A DNA stretch of 64,000 bases from Haladaptatus halobius. GTDB lineage: Archaea; Halobacteriota; Halobacteria; Halobacteriales; Haladaptataceae. Shown one piece after another: positions 43,021-51,930 of this stretch; the first letter of the stretch is position 1, and each line of letters begins with the position of its first letter. The stretch lies in the NCBI RefSeq assembly GCF_020618475.1, contig NZ_CP085335.1, positions 1,798,001-1,862,000 of the forward strand, in the 5' to 3' direction. The notes below the pieces were generated by a model that searched no databases, was not told the DNA's origin, and was given only the letters and a program-made list of their open reading frames with translations. The position numbers and the translations under genes are program-made.

Positions 43021-43401
43021 TTACGGCGGTCGTTCCAACTCTGCGGCGATATCGAGGTAGGGCTCTAACGAACTCGCTGACCGACCCAAGCGTATCGCGT
43101 CAGCGTCTCGTTTGACGACGTTCGCGGCTTCCATCTTCGGAAGATGTTTGTGATGGAGTTCGGTTTGAATCTGGTCGTGATTTCTCGCCCGCGTGCGGTC
43201 GTCCCGCTCGGCGATTCGGCGGGCCAGTTCGTCCACTTCGATGCCCCCCTCCTGCTCTCTGAGATAGTACAGCGCGTAACGACGACGCCGATCCGCCAAC
43301 AACTCCAGCGTCACGTCGAGTTGCGTCACGTCGAGTTCGTCTTCCTCGTCGCCGTTCGCTTCCGTATCAATGTTCGGCATCTCAGGCGAGTCAGAACCCA
43401 T
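43021..43401 (-). CDS. DUF7344 winged-helix regulator
   Basis: This protein of about 126 residues has LELLADRRRRYALYYLREQEGGIEVDELARRIAERDD and HDQIQTELHHKHLPKMEAANVV, the DUF7344 winged-helix signature. A short acidic N-terminus (DTEANGDEEDELDVTQLDVT) precedes it. It is likely a DNA-binding regulator without a sensor. Alternative in-frame starts exist at 43425 and 43383. Its neighbour, the acyl-CoA dehydrogenase, is on the same strand and ends 67 bases upstream, so read-through is possible. Confidence 0.75.
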   Translation of the reverse strand: MGSDSPEMPNIDTEANGDEEDELDVTQLDVTLELLADRRRRYALYYLREQEGGIEVDELARRIAERDDRTRARNHDQIQTELHHKHLPKMEAANVVKRDADAIRLGRSASSLEPYLDIAAELERPP

Positions 43402-43467
43402 CGACTTCACAATAGCCAGACACAAAGAAAAGAACGACGCCTAAGCAGTTAGGTGGTCGATGCGAGG

Positions 43468-44622
43468 TCAGAATCCTTTACCGAGCAGTTCACGGGCGAT
43501 GATGTTCTTCTGAATCTCGGTCGTTCCCTCGTAGATTTGAGTGATCTTCGCGTCGCGGTAGAAGCGTTCCACGTCGAAATCGTTGACGTATCCCGACCCG
43601 CCGTGAATCTGGACAGCTTCGTCGGCCACTTCGACGGCCACGCGGGAGGCGTACTCCTTCGCCATCGACGCGAGTTGGGTCAACTGGTCGTCCGTGTTCG
43701 CCACGCTCCACGCCGATTTGTAGGTGAGGTTGCGCGCGGCTTCCGTCTGCGTGTGCATCTCGGCCAGCTTGTGCTGGATGGCTTGGAACTCGCTGATGGA
43801 GCGACCGAACTGCTCGCGCTGTTGGGCGTACTCCAGAGCGCGCTCGCAGGCACCCTTAGCGATGCCGACGCCCTGCGCGGCGACCGCGGTTCTCGTTTCG
43901 TCGAAGAACTGCATGAGTTGGAGGAAACCCATGCCGCGCGTGCCGACGAGGTTCTCCTCGGGGACACGCACGTCGTCGAAGATGAGTTCTGCGGTGTCGG
44001 AGGCGCGGATGCCGAGCTTCCCGGTTATCTTGTCTGCTTCGAAGCCGTCGCGGTCGGACTCCACGATGATCTGGGAAAATCCGGAGTAACGGTCGTCGGC
44101 GTCCGGGTCAGTCTGGCACATCACGACGAAGAAGTCGCCGACCGACCCGTTCGTGATCCACATCTTGTTGCCGTTGATGACCCACTCGTCGCCGTCTTTC
44201 TCGGCGGTGGTGGAGACCGAGGAAACATCGGAACCGGTGTCGGGTTCGCTGATGGCGGTGCCCATGATGGCGTCGCCCGCCGCGATGGGTGCGAGGTACT
44301 CCTCTTTCTGATCTTCCGTACCGAACTCGCGGATGGCGTCCGCGCCGAACGCGGTGCTCGTCACGCAGAGACCGATGCCGGCGTCGACGGCGAACAGTTC
44401 CTCGATGATGATGGCGACTTCGAGGGCCGAGTAGCCCGCACCGCCGTAGTCGATGGGGATGTTTGCGCCGGTCAGCCCCATCTCCGCGGCTTTGTCGATG
44501 ATCTCCCACGGGTACTTCTCTTCTTGATCGTACTCCTTGGCGATCGGTTCGATCTCGTTCTCCGCGAATCGTCGCACCTCGTCACGAACGGCCTGCTGTT
44601 CGTCTGTCAGCTCGAAGTCCAT
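43468..44622 (-). CDS. Acyl-CoA dehydrogenase
   Basis: This 384-residue FAD enzyme makes the trans-2-enoyl-CoA of beta-oxidation. [11 protein letters not shown] and [24 protein letters not shown] are characteristic. [22 protein letters not shown] is the FAD and substrate helix. [18 protein letters not shown] ends with the catalytic Glu and the family C-terminus. It is divergent from the hydroxyacyl-CoA dehydrogenase/hydratase gene over 115 bases. A perfect 8-bp inverted repeat brackets its TATA box, suggesting that both are repressed together. Confidence 0.93.
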   Translation of the reverse strand: MDFELTDEQQAVRDEVRRFAENEIEPIAKEYDQEEKYPWEIIDKAAEMGLTGANIPIDYGGAGYSALEVAIIIEELFAVDAGIGLCVTSTAFGADAIREFGTEDQKEEYLAPIAAGDAIMGTAISEPDTGSDVSSVSTTAEKDGDEWVINGNKMWITNGSVGDFFVVMCQTDPDADDRYSGFSQIIVESDRDGFEADKITGKLGIRASDTAELIFDDVRVPEENLVGTRGMGFLQLMQFFDETRTAVAAQGVGIAKGACERALEYAQQREQFGRSISEFQAIQHKLAEMHTQTEAARNLTYKSAWSVANTDDQLTQLASMAKEYASRVAVEVADEAVQIHGGSGYVNDFDVERFYRDAKITQIYEGTTEIQKNIIARELLGKGF

Positions 44623-44628
44623 AAGACA

Positions 44629-44664
44629 CGGTTACAGGTCGATGGATAAATCGTTTTGTAACCG
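44629..44664. promoter_or_regulatory. Candidate operator between the two beta-oxidation genes
   Basis: A perfect inverted repeat CGGTTACA (44629-44636) / TGTAACCG (44657-44664) has a 20-base spacer. Inside the spacer, gataaatcg gives a minus-strand TATA box (ATTTATC) 23-30 bases before the ATG at 44622. A dimeric repressor bound here would cover the TATA box and start site. Confidence 0.55.
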
Positions 44665-44737
44665 GCTATAAACTCGTGGATAGTTTATTATCTCGAATAG
44701 AGAAACCTTGAAACGGCCTCGTGTTGAGCATTCGAGC

Positions 44738-46702
44738 ATGGAGCTAGAAGACATCAACACCATTGCAGTTCTCGGCGCAGGGAACATGGGACATGGCATC
44801 GCGGAGGTCGCCGCACTCGCGGGATACGACGTGAATCTACGCGACATCAAAGAGGAGTTCGTCCAGAACGGCTACGACCAGATCGAGTGGAGCCTCGGCA
44901 AACTCGCCGAGAAAGATCAGCTCTCCGAGGCGGAAGCCGACGCGGCGCTAGAGCGCGTCACCGCCCTCGTCGATTTCGAGGAGGCGGTCTCGGACGCCGA
45001 CTTCGTCATCGAGGCCGTGCCGGAGAAGATGGACATCAAGAAGGACGTGTACGGGGAACTGGAGGAGTACGCACCCGACCGCGCGATATTCGCCACGAAC
45101 ACCTCCAGCCTCTCGATAACCGAACTCTCGGAGGTCACGAACCGTCCCGAGAAGTTCTGCGGGATGCACTTTTTCAACCCGCCCGTCCGGATGCAACTCG
45201 TCGAGGTCATCACGGGGGCGTACACGAACGAGAACGTCCTCGACCTGACCGAGCAACTAGCGGAGGAGATGGGCAAAACTCCGGTCCGCGTGCGCAAAGA
45301 CAGCCCGGGATTCATCGTCAACCGCGTGCTCGTTCCCCTGATGAATGAGGCGGCGTGGATGGTCGAGTCCGGCGACGCGACCGTCGAGGAGGTCGACAGC
45401 GCCACGAAGTTCGACATCGGCCTTCCGATGGGAAGCTTCGAACTCGCGGATCAGGTGGGAATCGACGTGGGCTACCACGTCCTCGAATACATGCACGAGG
45501 AACTCGGCGACGCCTACGAACCGTGCCCGCTCCTCGGACAGAAAGTCGAGGAGGAAAACCTCGGCAAGAAGACCGGGAAAGGTTTCTACGACTACGACGA
45601 CGGCGGCGCGGACATCCCGACCGACGCCGGAAACGACGCCATCGTCGACCGTCTGCGAGCCGTGATGGCGAACGAAGTGGCGAAGCTCGTCGGAAACGAC
45701 GTCGCGCCCGCGGGCGAGATAGACGACGCGGTCATGCTCGGCGCCGGCTTTCCCGAAGGTCCCGCCCGGATGGCCGACGAAGCGGGTCTCGACACCCTAC
45801 TCGAAACCCTCGAAGACCTCTACGAGGAGACGGGCGCGGAGCGCTACGAACCCGACGACTACCTCGAAGAGCGCGCTGGAGTCGGATTCTACAAGCAGGA
45901 CGACGAGGAGACGGTCGAGTTCGAGACCGTCCGAATCGAGAAGCCCGGCGAGATGGTCGGACAGATAGTCATCGACCGCCCGCACCGCATGAACACCGTC
46001 AGCGGGCAACTGCTGGACGAACTCTCGGACGCCATCGACGAAGTGGTCGAGGACGACGACGTTCGCGCCATCCTCATCACCGGCGAGGGTGACAAAGCGT
46101 TCTCGGCGGGCGCCGACGTGCAGAGCATGGCCGCGGGCGGCGCCGACTCGCTCAACGCGGTCGAACTCTCGCGCAAGGGACAAGAGACGTTCGGCAAACT
46201 CGAATCCTGCCCGATGCCCGTCGTCGCCGGAATCGACGGCTACTGCCTCGGCGGCGGGATGGAGATGGCGACCTGCGCCGACCTCCGAATCGCCAGCGAA
46301 CGCTCGGAACTCGGCCAACCTGAGCATGACCTCGGTCTCCTGCCCGGCTGGGGCGGCACCCAGCGCCTCCAGCACATCGTCGGCGAGGGACGCGCGAAAG
46401 AGATAATCTTCACCGCCGACCGCTTCGACCCCGAGACGATGGCCGACTACGGCTTCATCAACGAGGTCGTCCCGAACGACGAGTTCGAAGACCGAGCGTT
46501 CGAACTCGCCGCGTCCCTCGCCGCCGGACCGCCGATAGCCCAGAAGATGACGAAGCGCGCGATGCTGAAGGGGTGGGAGAGCACGGAAGCCGGACTGGAG
46601 ATCGAAGCGCAAGCGTTCGGCCACTTGATGAGCACCGACGACCTGATGGAAGGCGTCACCGCCTTCATGGGTAACCGCGACCCCGAGTTCGAAGGGAAGT
46701 AG
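44738..46702 (+). CDS. 3-hydroxyacyl-CoA dehydrogenase / enoyl-CoA hydratase fusion protein
   Basis: These 654 residues contain two enzymes. Residues 1-390 form an NAD-dependent 3-hydroxyacyl-CoA dehydrogenase: IAVLGAGNMGHGIAEVAAL, MHFFNPPVRMQLVEVI with the catalytic His, and KDSPGFIVNRVLVPLMNEA. After a linker, residues about 395-654 form an enoyl-CoA hydratase: ILITGEGDKAFSAGADVQSM, DGYCLGGGMEMATCADLRIA with the catalytic Glu region, and GLLPGWGGTQRLQ. The order (dehydrogenase first) is the usual archaeal and bacterial arrangement without the isomerase. The ATG at 44738 gives the complete Rossmann start. It catalyses consecutive beta-oxidation steps. Confidence 0.93.
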   Translation: MELEDINTIAVLGAGNMGHGIAEVAALAGYDVNLRDIKEEFVQNGYDQIEWSLGKLAEKDQLSEAEADAALERVTALVDFEEAVSDADFVIEAVPEKMDIKKDVYGELEEYAPDRAIFATNTSSLSITELSEVTNRPEKFCGMHFFNPPVRMQLVEVITGAYTNENVLDLTEQLAEEMGKTPVRVRKDSPGFIVNRVLVPLMNEAAWMVESGDATVEEVDSATKFDIGLPMGSFELADQVGIDVGYHVLEYMHEELGDAYEPCPLLGQKVEEENLGKKTGKGFYDYDDGGADIPTDAGNDAIVDRLRAVMANEVAKLVGNDVAPAGEIDDAVMLGAGFPEGPARMADEAGLDTLLETLEDLYEETGAERYEPDDYLEERAGVGFYKQDDEETVEFETVRIEKPGEMVGQIVIDRPHRMNTVSGQLLDELSDAIDEVVEDDDVRAILITGEGDKAFSAGADVQSMAAGGADSLNAVELSRKGQETFGKLESCPMPVVAGIDGYCLGGGMEMATCADLRIASERSELGQPEHDLGLLPGWGGTQRLQHIVGEGRAKEIIFTADRFDPETMADYGFINEVVPNDEFEDRAFELAASLAAGPPIAQKMTKRAMLKGWESTEAGLEIEAQAFGHLMSTDDLMEGVTAFMGNRDPEFEGK

Positions 46703-46834
46703 GCCGAACGGTCGGGGGCCGAATCTCCCATCAGGATTGGCACCGATTGACGCGGAATCCGGGCGCAGTCGCCCGATAACGGAAGGTTTAAACTAGTCCC
46801 GCAGAAACGAACTGATGCGCATCGAGCGTGATAC

Positions 46835-46909
<75 letters not shown>

Positions 46910-47616
46910 CTGCTACAAAGGGTTCAATGCCCACTTTTGCGATTTCTACGTTCCGACGCTGAGCGCGCAGTCTACGAATTTCATCGCAGCCCTTCAAATA
47001 GGGTGAAAAGGCTCTGTTGAAACCTTCATCACCTGACAGGAATTGCGTGCTGAATACGGAAAATACATTCAGCAATCAAATATTGGCAGAGGATGTATTT
47101 TCAAAACCGTTAGTGATTGGCGGTGAGAACTCCAGTAGGAACCATTCTACTCGGCGCTTGGGACCGCCGTTCGGACTATCGATGACTTTCATGTTAAAAG
47201 TTACCACTAGACATTGAAGACGGGGATGAAGATATTCCTGCTGCAATTTTCTACGGGTTCATTCGACAGATACGCGCCTTCTATTCAGCAACAACTGAAC
47301 GTACTACCAAACTGCCCGAGTTTCCGAAGTACGTGTAAAAATATGGACAATGACCACATCACTGCTCAAACACAGTACTTAATTCCGAATATCCATCGTC
47401 ACAGTACAGTCCCCACCCAGGACGTTAAAGCAGAGCAAGTCGCCCGCCTCCCAATTCATTTGCTACTTATGGAGCGGTGGGGGACTGTGCCCTCATCTCT
47501 CCTCGAATACATATTCTTCGTGTTACATAATAAAGCTTTGCTATTCATAGTGAAATTTCCTATCGAAAAGGAAAGTAGATAGCCTCACAGAACCTACCAT
47601 TGGAGAGGGTGATAAG
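46910..47616. other. Lower-GC stretch after tRNA-Glu without a recognisable gene
   Basis: This 700-base stretch is AT-richer than the rest of the window. It has no long GC-biased frame. It holds a lone sequence ggctctgttgaaa (47010-47022) resembling an insertion-sequence end with no partner seen, and the inverted repeat at 47406-47488. A weak 122-codon frame at 47214-47582 lacks protein-like features and is not called. I infer decayed mobile or imported DNA. Confidence 0.45.
47406..47488. repeat. Inverted repeat in the island
   Basis: acagtccccacc (47406-47417) is matched by ggtgggggactgt (47476-47488) with a single extra base, around a 58-base centre. It could be a small mobile-element remnant or a long hairpin. 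Confidence 0.4.
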
Positions 47617-47874
47617 ATGTCACGAGGAACAGTGAACGAAAACTTCGAACCGACGGGCGATGCCGAAACAGTGCTGGATGCCTTCAAAAAGGGGCGGGAG
47701 GCCAACCGCCCATGGGGCCGCCATACCCCGCGGTCGATCCACGAGGAAACCAGTATTTCGAAAGGCAACGTCGAGTTCTACCTCCGTGAACTGACCAACG
47801 CGGGATGGATTCGCCGCTACACCCGTGGCCTCTATGAATTCGTCATCGACCCCCGCGAACCAACCAGTGACTGA
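47617..47874 (+). CDS. Small winged-helix DNA-binding protein
   Basis: This 85-residue protein has a helix-turn-helix and wing at residues about 15-75: AETVLDAFKKGREANRPWG, SIHEETSISKGNVEFYLREL (recognition helix) and GWIRRYTRGLYEFVID. It ends EPTSD. The ATG at 47617 is preceded by GGAGAGGGTGATAAG, a good ribosome-binding site. It resembles small MarR/PadR-like regulators of haloarchaeal islands. Its target is unknown. Confidence 0.7.
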   Translation: MSRGTVNENFEPTGDAETVLDAFKKGREANRPWGRHTPRSIHEETSISKGNVEFYLRELTNAGWIRRYTRGLYEFVIDPREPTSD

Positions 47875-48026
47875 AAACAACTATCGCGAAGCAACCTGCG
47901 GCAACAATCGTCAGTGATGTCCGGATATGTTTCGAATACGAACGGGCTTGACCCGTCCGTCTGTGTTCTTTTGCGGTGGAGTTCTCGTGGCATGCTCCCA
48001 TGACCACGTTGGTATCACTATAGTGA

Positions 48027-48392
48027 TTATTCCATGCGTGCCGCGAGCGTCTCGACCGCTTCAAGCGGCGTCCCATCGTGATACCGAACCGTTTCATCCC
48101 GCGGGTCATAGTCGATGACGCCGGCCGCAGCCAGCTTTGGAAAATGTTTGTGGTGCAATTCGGTTTTGACCCGCGTCGTATCGTCAGGGCCCGCCGTGGT
48201 TTCGTGCTGGATGAGATGGGTGACGAGCTCATCGGTGGTCGCTGTGACTGACGCAGTATCGGCGAAGTAGTACAGTAGGTGACAACTCCACTTATTGCCA
48301 AGAATTCGGAACACACGTCGGGTGAGAGTGGTGCATGCCCCGCGGAAGTCACTATTCCAGGAGGTGTGGTTATCTCCTCTCGCAACTTCCAA
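48027..48392 (-). CDS. DUF7344-like winged-helix protein, uncertain start
   Basis: The conserved part reads RRVFRILGNKWSCHLLYYFADT and RVKTELHHKHFPKLAAAGVIDYDPRDETV, the DUF7344 pattern, ending VETLAARME. The only start covering the whole domain is TTG at 48392. There is no ATG, so the 5' end may be altered. Codon usage is less GC-biased than in core genes, consistent with its place in the island. It may be functional or slightly truncated. Confidence 0.55.
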   Translation of the reverse strand: MEVARGDNHTSWNSDFRGACTTLTRRVFRILGNKWSCHLLYYFADTASVTATTDELVTHLIQHETTAGPDDTTRVKTELHHKHFPKLAAAGVIDYDPRDETVRYHDGTPLEAVETLAARME

Positions 48393-48602
48393 CTTATCGC
48401 AGATTGTCGCGCTGAATTTGCCAATAGTGCAAATCCATGGATGATTCGAGAAGGGAGGAGAACTTCGCTATCAGTGACCTACACTGTTGGATAGAGGTAA
48501 GTCCCTGTTTCGAGGATGCTATCGTGGTTACCTCAGCCAAACCAGCACGAACGGTTACCGCTGTTTAACTGTGAACTGATTGTCGTATGGCCGGAGGTCA
48601 CC

Positions 48603-48833
48603 ATAAACGCATTCAAATTACTCATCGCACTCGCGGTCACCGTGACTATGCTCAGTGGCGTGACTGCCTCAAACGATGGCGGTGACGCTGTTGCCATTCA
48701 ATCGAACGACCAAAGCAACGAAAACTCCCAAGTCGGCATTGCAAGCACCGAAAACTGCGCCGAGCAAGACCAATCACAAGAAATTGACCATGAGATAGAC
48801 TTCGGAGACGATGGCAGAGGAGTAAGTCGATAG
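48603..48833 (+). pseudogene. Small secreted Asn/Gln-rich protein, copy with lost start codon
   Basis: The frame INAFKLLIALAVTVTMLSGVTAS then DAVAIQSNDQSNENSQVGI matches the gene at 48860 residue by residue. At the position of that gene's ATG it has ATA (48603-48605). No alternative start precedes the signal peptide, and the first internal ATG falls inside the hydrophobic segment. I infer a duplicate that has lost its start, unless ATA is used. It is tandem with the next gene. Confidence 0.55.
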
Positions 48834-48859
48834 TACAGGAATTAAGACGGAGAACACCA

Positions 48860-49114
48860 ATGCAACTGAAAGCACTCTTGACGGTCGCACTCGCGGTGGC
48901 ACTCCTCTCGACGGTGTTCACAGGCGGTGCATTGGCACAAAATGGCGATGATGCGGTCGCCATTCAAACGAACGACCAATCCAATGAAAACGCGCAGATT
49001 GGAATTTTTGAAGCCCAAAACTCCGCTGACCAAGAACAAACGCAGGAAATAGACTTTGGAGACGGTGACAACGGTCCACCGACTCCACCGCCAAGCGATC
49101 CAGGTATGACCTAA
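48860..49114 (+). CDS. Small secreted Asn/Gln-rich protein of unknown function
   Basis: This 84-residue protein has a Sec-type signal (MQLKALLTVALAVALLSTVFTGGALA, cleaved after GALA). The mature part has two short imperfect repeats, QTNDQSNENAQIGIFEAQ and NSADQEQTQEIDFG, then a Pro-rich tail (PPTPPPSDPG). The Q..N..N.AQ spacing is reminiscent of curlin-type repeats, but the match is short and may be coincidental. The ATG at 48860 is well placed. A damaged tandem copy lies just upstream. Surface or matrix location is likely. Confidence 0.55.
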   Translation: MQLKALLTVALAVALLSTVFTGGALAQNGDDAVAIQTNDQSNENAQIGIFEAQNSADQEQTQEIDFGDGDNGPPTPPPSDPGMT

Positions 49115-49182
49115 TCACACCGCATAACGGAATGCAGTGACGCGGCTTACCATTTCTCGATAGGTGAGTACTGCATACTCCC

Positions 49183-49285
49183 CTACAAGGGTTGGAGGAC
49201 GTCCACCTCAATCCCGAGCGCGTCGTTCGGCACGTCCTCCCCGACCAGATACGTCACCCAGTCATCGCGCTGTTCGACACGGTGG
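49183..49285 (-). pseudogene. C-terminal remnant of an unidentified gene
   Basis: Reading the minus strand to a TAG at 49183-49185 gives VEQRDDWVTYLVGEDVPN and DALGIEVDVLQPL. This is a protein-like acidic C-terminus with GC-biased third positions, directly against the start of the HalOD1 gene on the other strand. Upstream of about 49285 the frame overlaps that gene antisense and has no likeness to a protein. I infer a remnant cut by recombination. Confidence 0.3.
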
Positions 49286-49935
49286 TCGGCGGGCTGACGC
49301 TCGACGGTTCGTCCGTCTCGCCGAACGTGCTCTCGACGCTCGTTGGATCCCGACGGCGGCGCTCCGTCTGCCGATATCTCGCCGAAGTCGGCGACCCCGC
49401 GGACGTGTCGTCGACCGCCGACCGGATAGCGGAGTGGGAGTCGACGGGCGTCCCGAGCGAAGACGCCAGAGAACGGGTTCACATCACGCTCCACCACGTC
49501 CACCTGCCGAAGTTGGTCGAAGCGCGCGTCGTGGAACGCGACGGCGACGACGTCTCGGCGACGGTGAGCGCATCGGAGTTGGAGCGATACGTCCGCCTCG
49601 CCGGGGCTGGCGACGCGCCGCCCGAGGCGGAACCGCTCGTTCGGGACGGGCGGAACAGTACGACGAGTACGTCGGTAGACGGTTCGAACGAAGCGTACTG
49701 GACGGTGTACGGCACCGCCCGCGACTCCGTCGCGGTGTCGCTGGCGCGGGCGCTCGGAGCCGTTTCGAATGTCCATCCGACGGAACTGCGACCCGCCCTC
49801 GCCGAGGTCATCGACGTGGACGCGCTCCAGCGACTCGCCGAACGCGAGGAAGTCTCCGTCTACGTGCAGTTTTGGTACGAAGAATACGAAGTGGTCGTGG
49901 ATAGCGGCGAAATCAGGCTGTACGTGTCGGAGTGA
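49282..49935 (+). CDS. DUF7344 winged helix plus HalOD1 output domain protein
   Basis: This protein of about 217 residues is a haloarchaeal signalling regulator. The N-terminal winged helix contains LVGSRRRRSVCRYLAEV and RVHITLHHVHLPKLVEARVVE. A linker of about 35 residues follows. The C-terminal domain (about 145-217) carries HPTELRPALAEVIDVDALQRL and VSVYVQFWYEEYEVVVDSGEIRLY, the HalOD1 pattern. The GTG at 49282 is chosen because the in-frame sequence before it (to TTG 49192) looks like antisense of another gene remnant. The true start is uncertain. The gene lies at the edge of the island. Confidence 0.7.
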   Translation: MVGGLTLDGSSVSPNVLSTLVGSRRRRSVCRYLAEVGDPADVSSTADRIAEWESTGVPSEDARERVHITLHHVHLPKLVEARVVERDGDDVSATVSASELERYVRLAGAGDAPPEAEPLVRDGRNSTTSTSVDGSNEAYWTVYGTARDSVAVSLARALGAVSNVHPTELRPALAEVIDVDALQRLAEREEVSVYVQFWYEEYEVVVDSGEIRLYVSE

Positions 49936-49947
49936 TCGCGCCCCCGG

Positions 49948-51930
49948 TCAGGCCAACCACTCCTCGGGTTTCGTGTTGTAATCGATCTCCGTCGCTGCGA
50001 TGTCTTCGACCTCGCTCCACGGCAGGTCTTCCATCTCGAACTCGTCGCCGTCGTAGCGCAGGAGTTTCCCCTGCTCTTTGGGTTCCGGTTCGCGGTCGCG
50101 TCGCCGAGCTATCTCGGCGTCGCGTTCGTCGACCTCTTTCACGATGGTCTTCAGGTTCACGGGGCGACCCCAGAGGTCGTAGATGCGCTCTAACGTCCGA
50201 GCGGCTTGCTCGATGTCGAGCATGACGCCATTGTAGTGGTGGCCGAGCAGCAGTTCGTTGCGGTTCTCGTAGTTGCCGTCGTACACCGCGATGGTCGGCT
50301 TGCCGAAGTTGGTGAACTGGAGCATCAGCTTCTTCTTCACGTCCTCGTACTGCGTGCTCGTCACCCGGTAGTCGCCCGTCGTCTGGCTGAACTCGTAGGT
50401 GAAGTAGTCGTTGTCGGTGACGAACTCCTTCGTCAGGAAGCCGTCCAAGAACGTCACGTCATTGTGGCTCGCCCGGACTTCGTACATCCGATTCCATCCG
50501 GAGGTGAACTCCACATCGGCGATGGCTTCCTCGGCGCTCTCGTAGCGCTCGTCGTCCATCATGTAGCGCGCGTACTGCTCTAGATCGGACTGCGGGATGG
50601 CTTCGAGGAAGCCGCGATTCTGGAGTTTACAGAGCGAGAAGTGACGCTCCGCCAGTCCCTCGTACGAGAGCACCTTCCACGGATGCGCGTCCACGTCGAT
50701 TTCCCCGGCTTTCGCACGCTCTATTCCCTCCTCGTCGATCTTCTCTGAGTCGAGGGATTCGAGGTCGGAGAGCGTCTCCGAGTTCACCGCGTCGAGCGCC
50801 GGGTCGGGTTCAAGCAGTTCCATCACGCGGTCGAACTCCACCACGTTGTGGAAGTTGCGCCACGTGATGCCTTTCACTCGCAGGAGCTTTCGCACGACTT
50901 CCCGGCGATTCTCGGTGTTCTCGATGTACTCCCACAGCTGCTTGCCGAGTTTGTAGGGGTTCAGGCCGGGCGAGCCGAGCACACGAGCTTGGTGGTCTGC
51001 GTACTCGATGAACTCGTCTGCGCCCGCGAAGGACTCCTCGCCCATCATCATCGACTCCCAGTAGGCCGCCCAGCCCTCGTTCATCACCTTCGTCGTCTTC
51101 TGGGCCGCGAAGTAGTACGATTCGGTGCGGAGCATCTCCAGCACGTCCTTCTGCCAGTCTTCCATCTCGACCGCTTTGCCCTCCTCCGGGTCGTACGCTC
51201 GCCCGTGTTCGAGGAGGTAGGCGAGCAGGTCTTTCTCGGGGTCTTCGAGCGTACCGGCGCGCTTCTCTCGCTGCGCTTCTAGCCACTCCTCGTCGAACAC
51301 CTCGTCGCGCACCTCGTCGCTCAGGTTCATATCGGCGAGTTGGTCGCCGAGTTCGTCCGTCTCCGTCTCCTCATCCCGCGTCCTGTGCTGTTGTTTGAAC
51401 GCCTGGTGCTGGTCGATGTTGTCCTGTAAGCAGAGCACGTTGTCGATCCACTTCTCGACTTCTTCCCGATCCGTCTCCGGGTCGGCCATGATAGACCGAA
51501 CCCGGCCCGCGTGGCGGGAGAGCAGGGCCGCCGCGTCGAGTTCGTCCGCGAACATCCGATACCAGCGGTTTTTAGCGAAGAAGTCGGAGTGGGCCTCGAC
51601 GTGCGTGATGACCGCCTTCTGGTCGGCGATGCTGTTCGTCTCCTGTAAGAAGGCGTGGGCGGGGTCGTCGTTGATGACGATCTCGAACGCCTTGCCGCCG
51701 CTGTACTGGCCTTGCTTTTGCTGCCGGTCGTACTTCATCCCCCACCGCCAGTGCGGATATCGCTCCTGGAACCCGTCGTAGGCGATGAGTTCGTTCATCT
51801 CGTCGTAATCGATTATCCAGTACTTCACGGGGTACGGGTCGAGACCGAGTTTCCGCGCGAGTTTTCGCGCTTCCACGACCGGCTCGCGCACTCGCTCGGC
51901 CTCGCGCTGGGTTTCGATGCGTTTGTTCAT
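49948..51930 (-). CDS. SpoVR family protein
   Basis: This 660-residue protein of the SpoVR/YcgB family is named after a sporulation gene but is widespread in non-sporulating organisms. Family stretches include [44 protein letters not shown] with His and Asp, [19 protein letters not shown] and [19 protein letters not shown]. Its start overlaps the YeaH-like stop by four bases. It is the last gene of a PrkA-PrkA-YeaH-SpoVR operon, so it is presumably the effector of a kinase-controlled stress response. Molecular activity is unknown. Confidence 0.9.
   Translation of the reverse strand: MNKRIETQREAERVREPVVEARKLARKLGLDPYPVKYWIIDYDEMNELIAYDGFQERYPHWRWGMKYDRQQKQGQYSGGKAFEIVINDDPAHAFLQETNSIADQKAVITHVEAHSDFFAKNRWYRMFADELDAAALLSRHAGRVRSIMADPETDREEVEKWIDNVLCLQDNIDQHQAFKQQHRTRDEETETDELGDQLADMNLSDEVRDEVFDEEWLEAQREKRAGTLEDPEKDLLAYLLEHGRAYDPEEGKAVEMEDWQKDVLEMLRTESYYFAAQKTTKVMNEGWAAYWESMMMGEESFAGADEFIEYADHQARVLGSPGLNPYKLGKQLWEYIENTENRREVVRKLLRVKGITWRNFHNVVEFDRVMELLEPDPALDAVNSETLSDLESLDSEKIDEEGIERAKAGEIDVDAHPWKVLSYEGLAERHFSLCKLQNRGFLEAIPQSDLEQYARYMMDDERYESAEEAIADVEFTSGWNRMYEVRASHNDVTFLDGFLTKEFVTDNDYFTYEFSQTTGDYRVTSTQYEDVKKKLMLQFTNFGKPTIAVYDGNYENRNELLLGHHYNGVMLDIEQAARTLERIYDLWGRPVNLKTIVKEVDERDAEIARRRDREPEPKEQGKLLRYDGDEFEMEDLPWSEVEDIAATEIDYNTKPEEWLA

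Noticed and set aside
47010..47022. Insertion-sequence end (ggctctgttgaaa)
   Set aside because: No matching inverted end and no transposase were seen, so it stands only as a weak hint in the island.
47214..47582. 122-codon open frame in the island
   Set aside because: Composition and codon use are not protein-like and no homology is recognised.
48860..49114. Calling the small secreted protein a true curlin (CsgA-like)
   Set aside because: Only one or two short, imperfect units are present, so the similarity can be chance.
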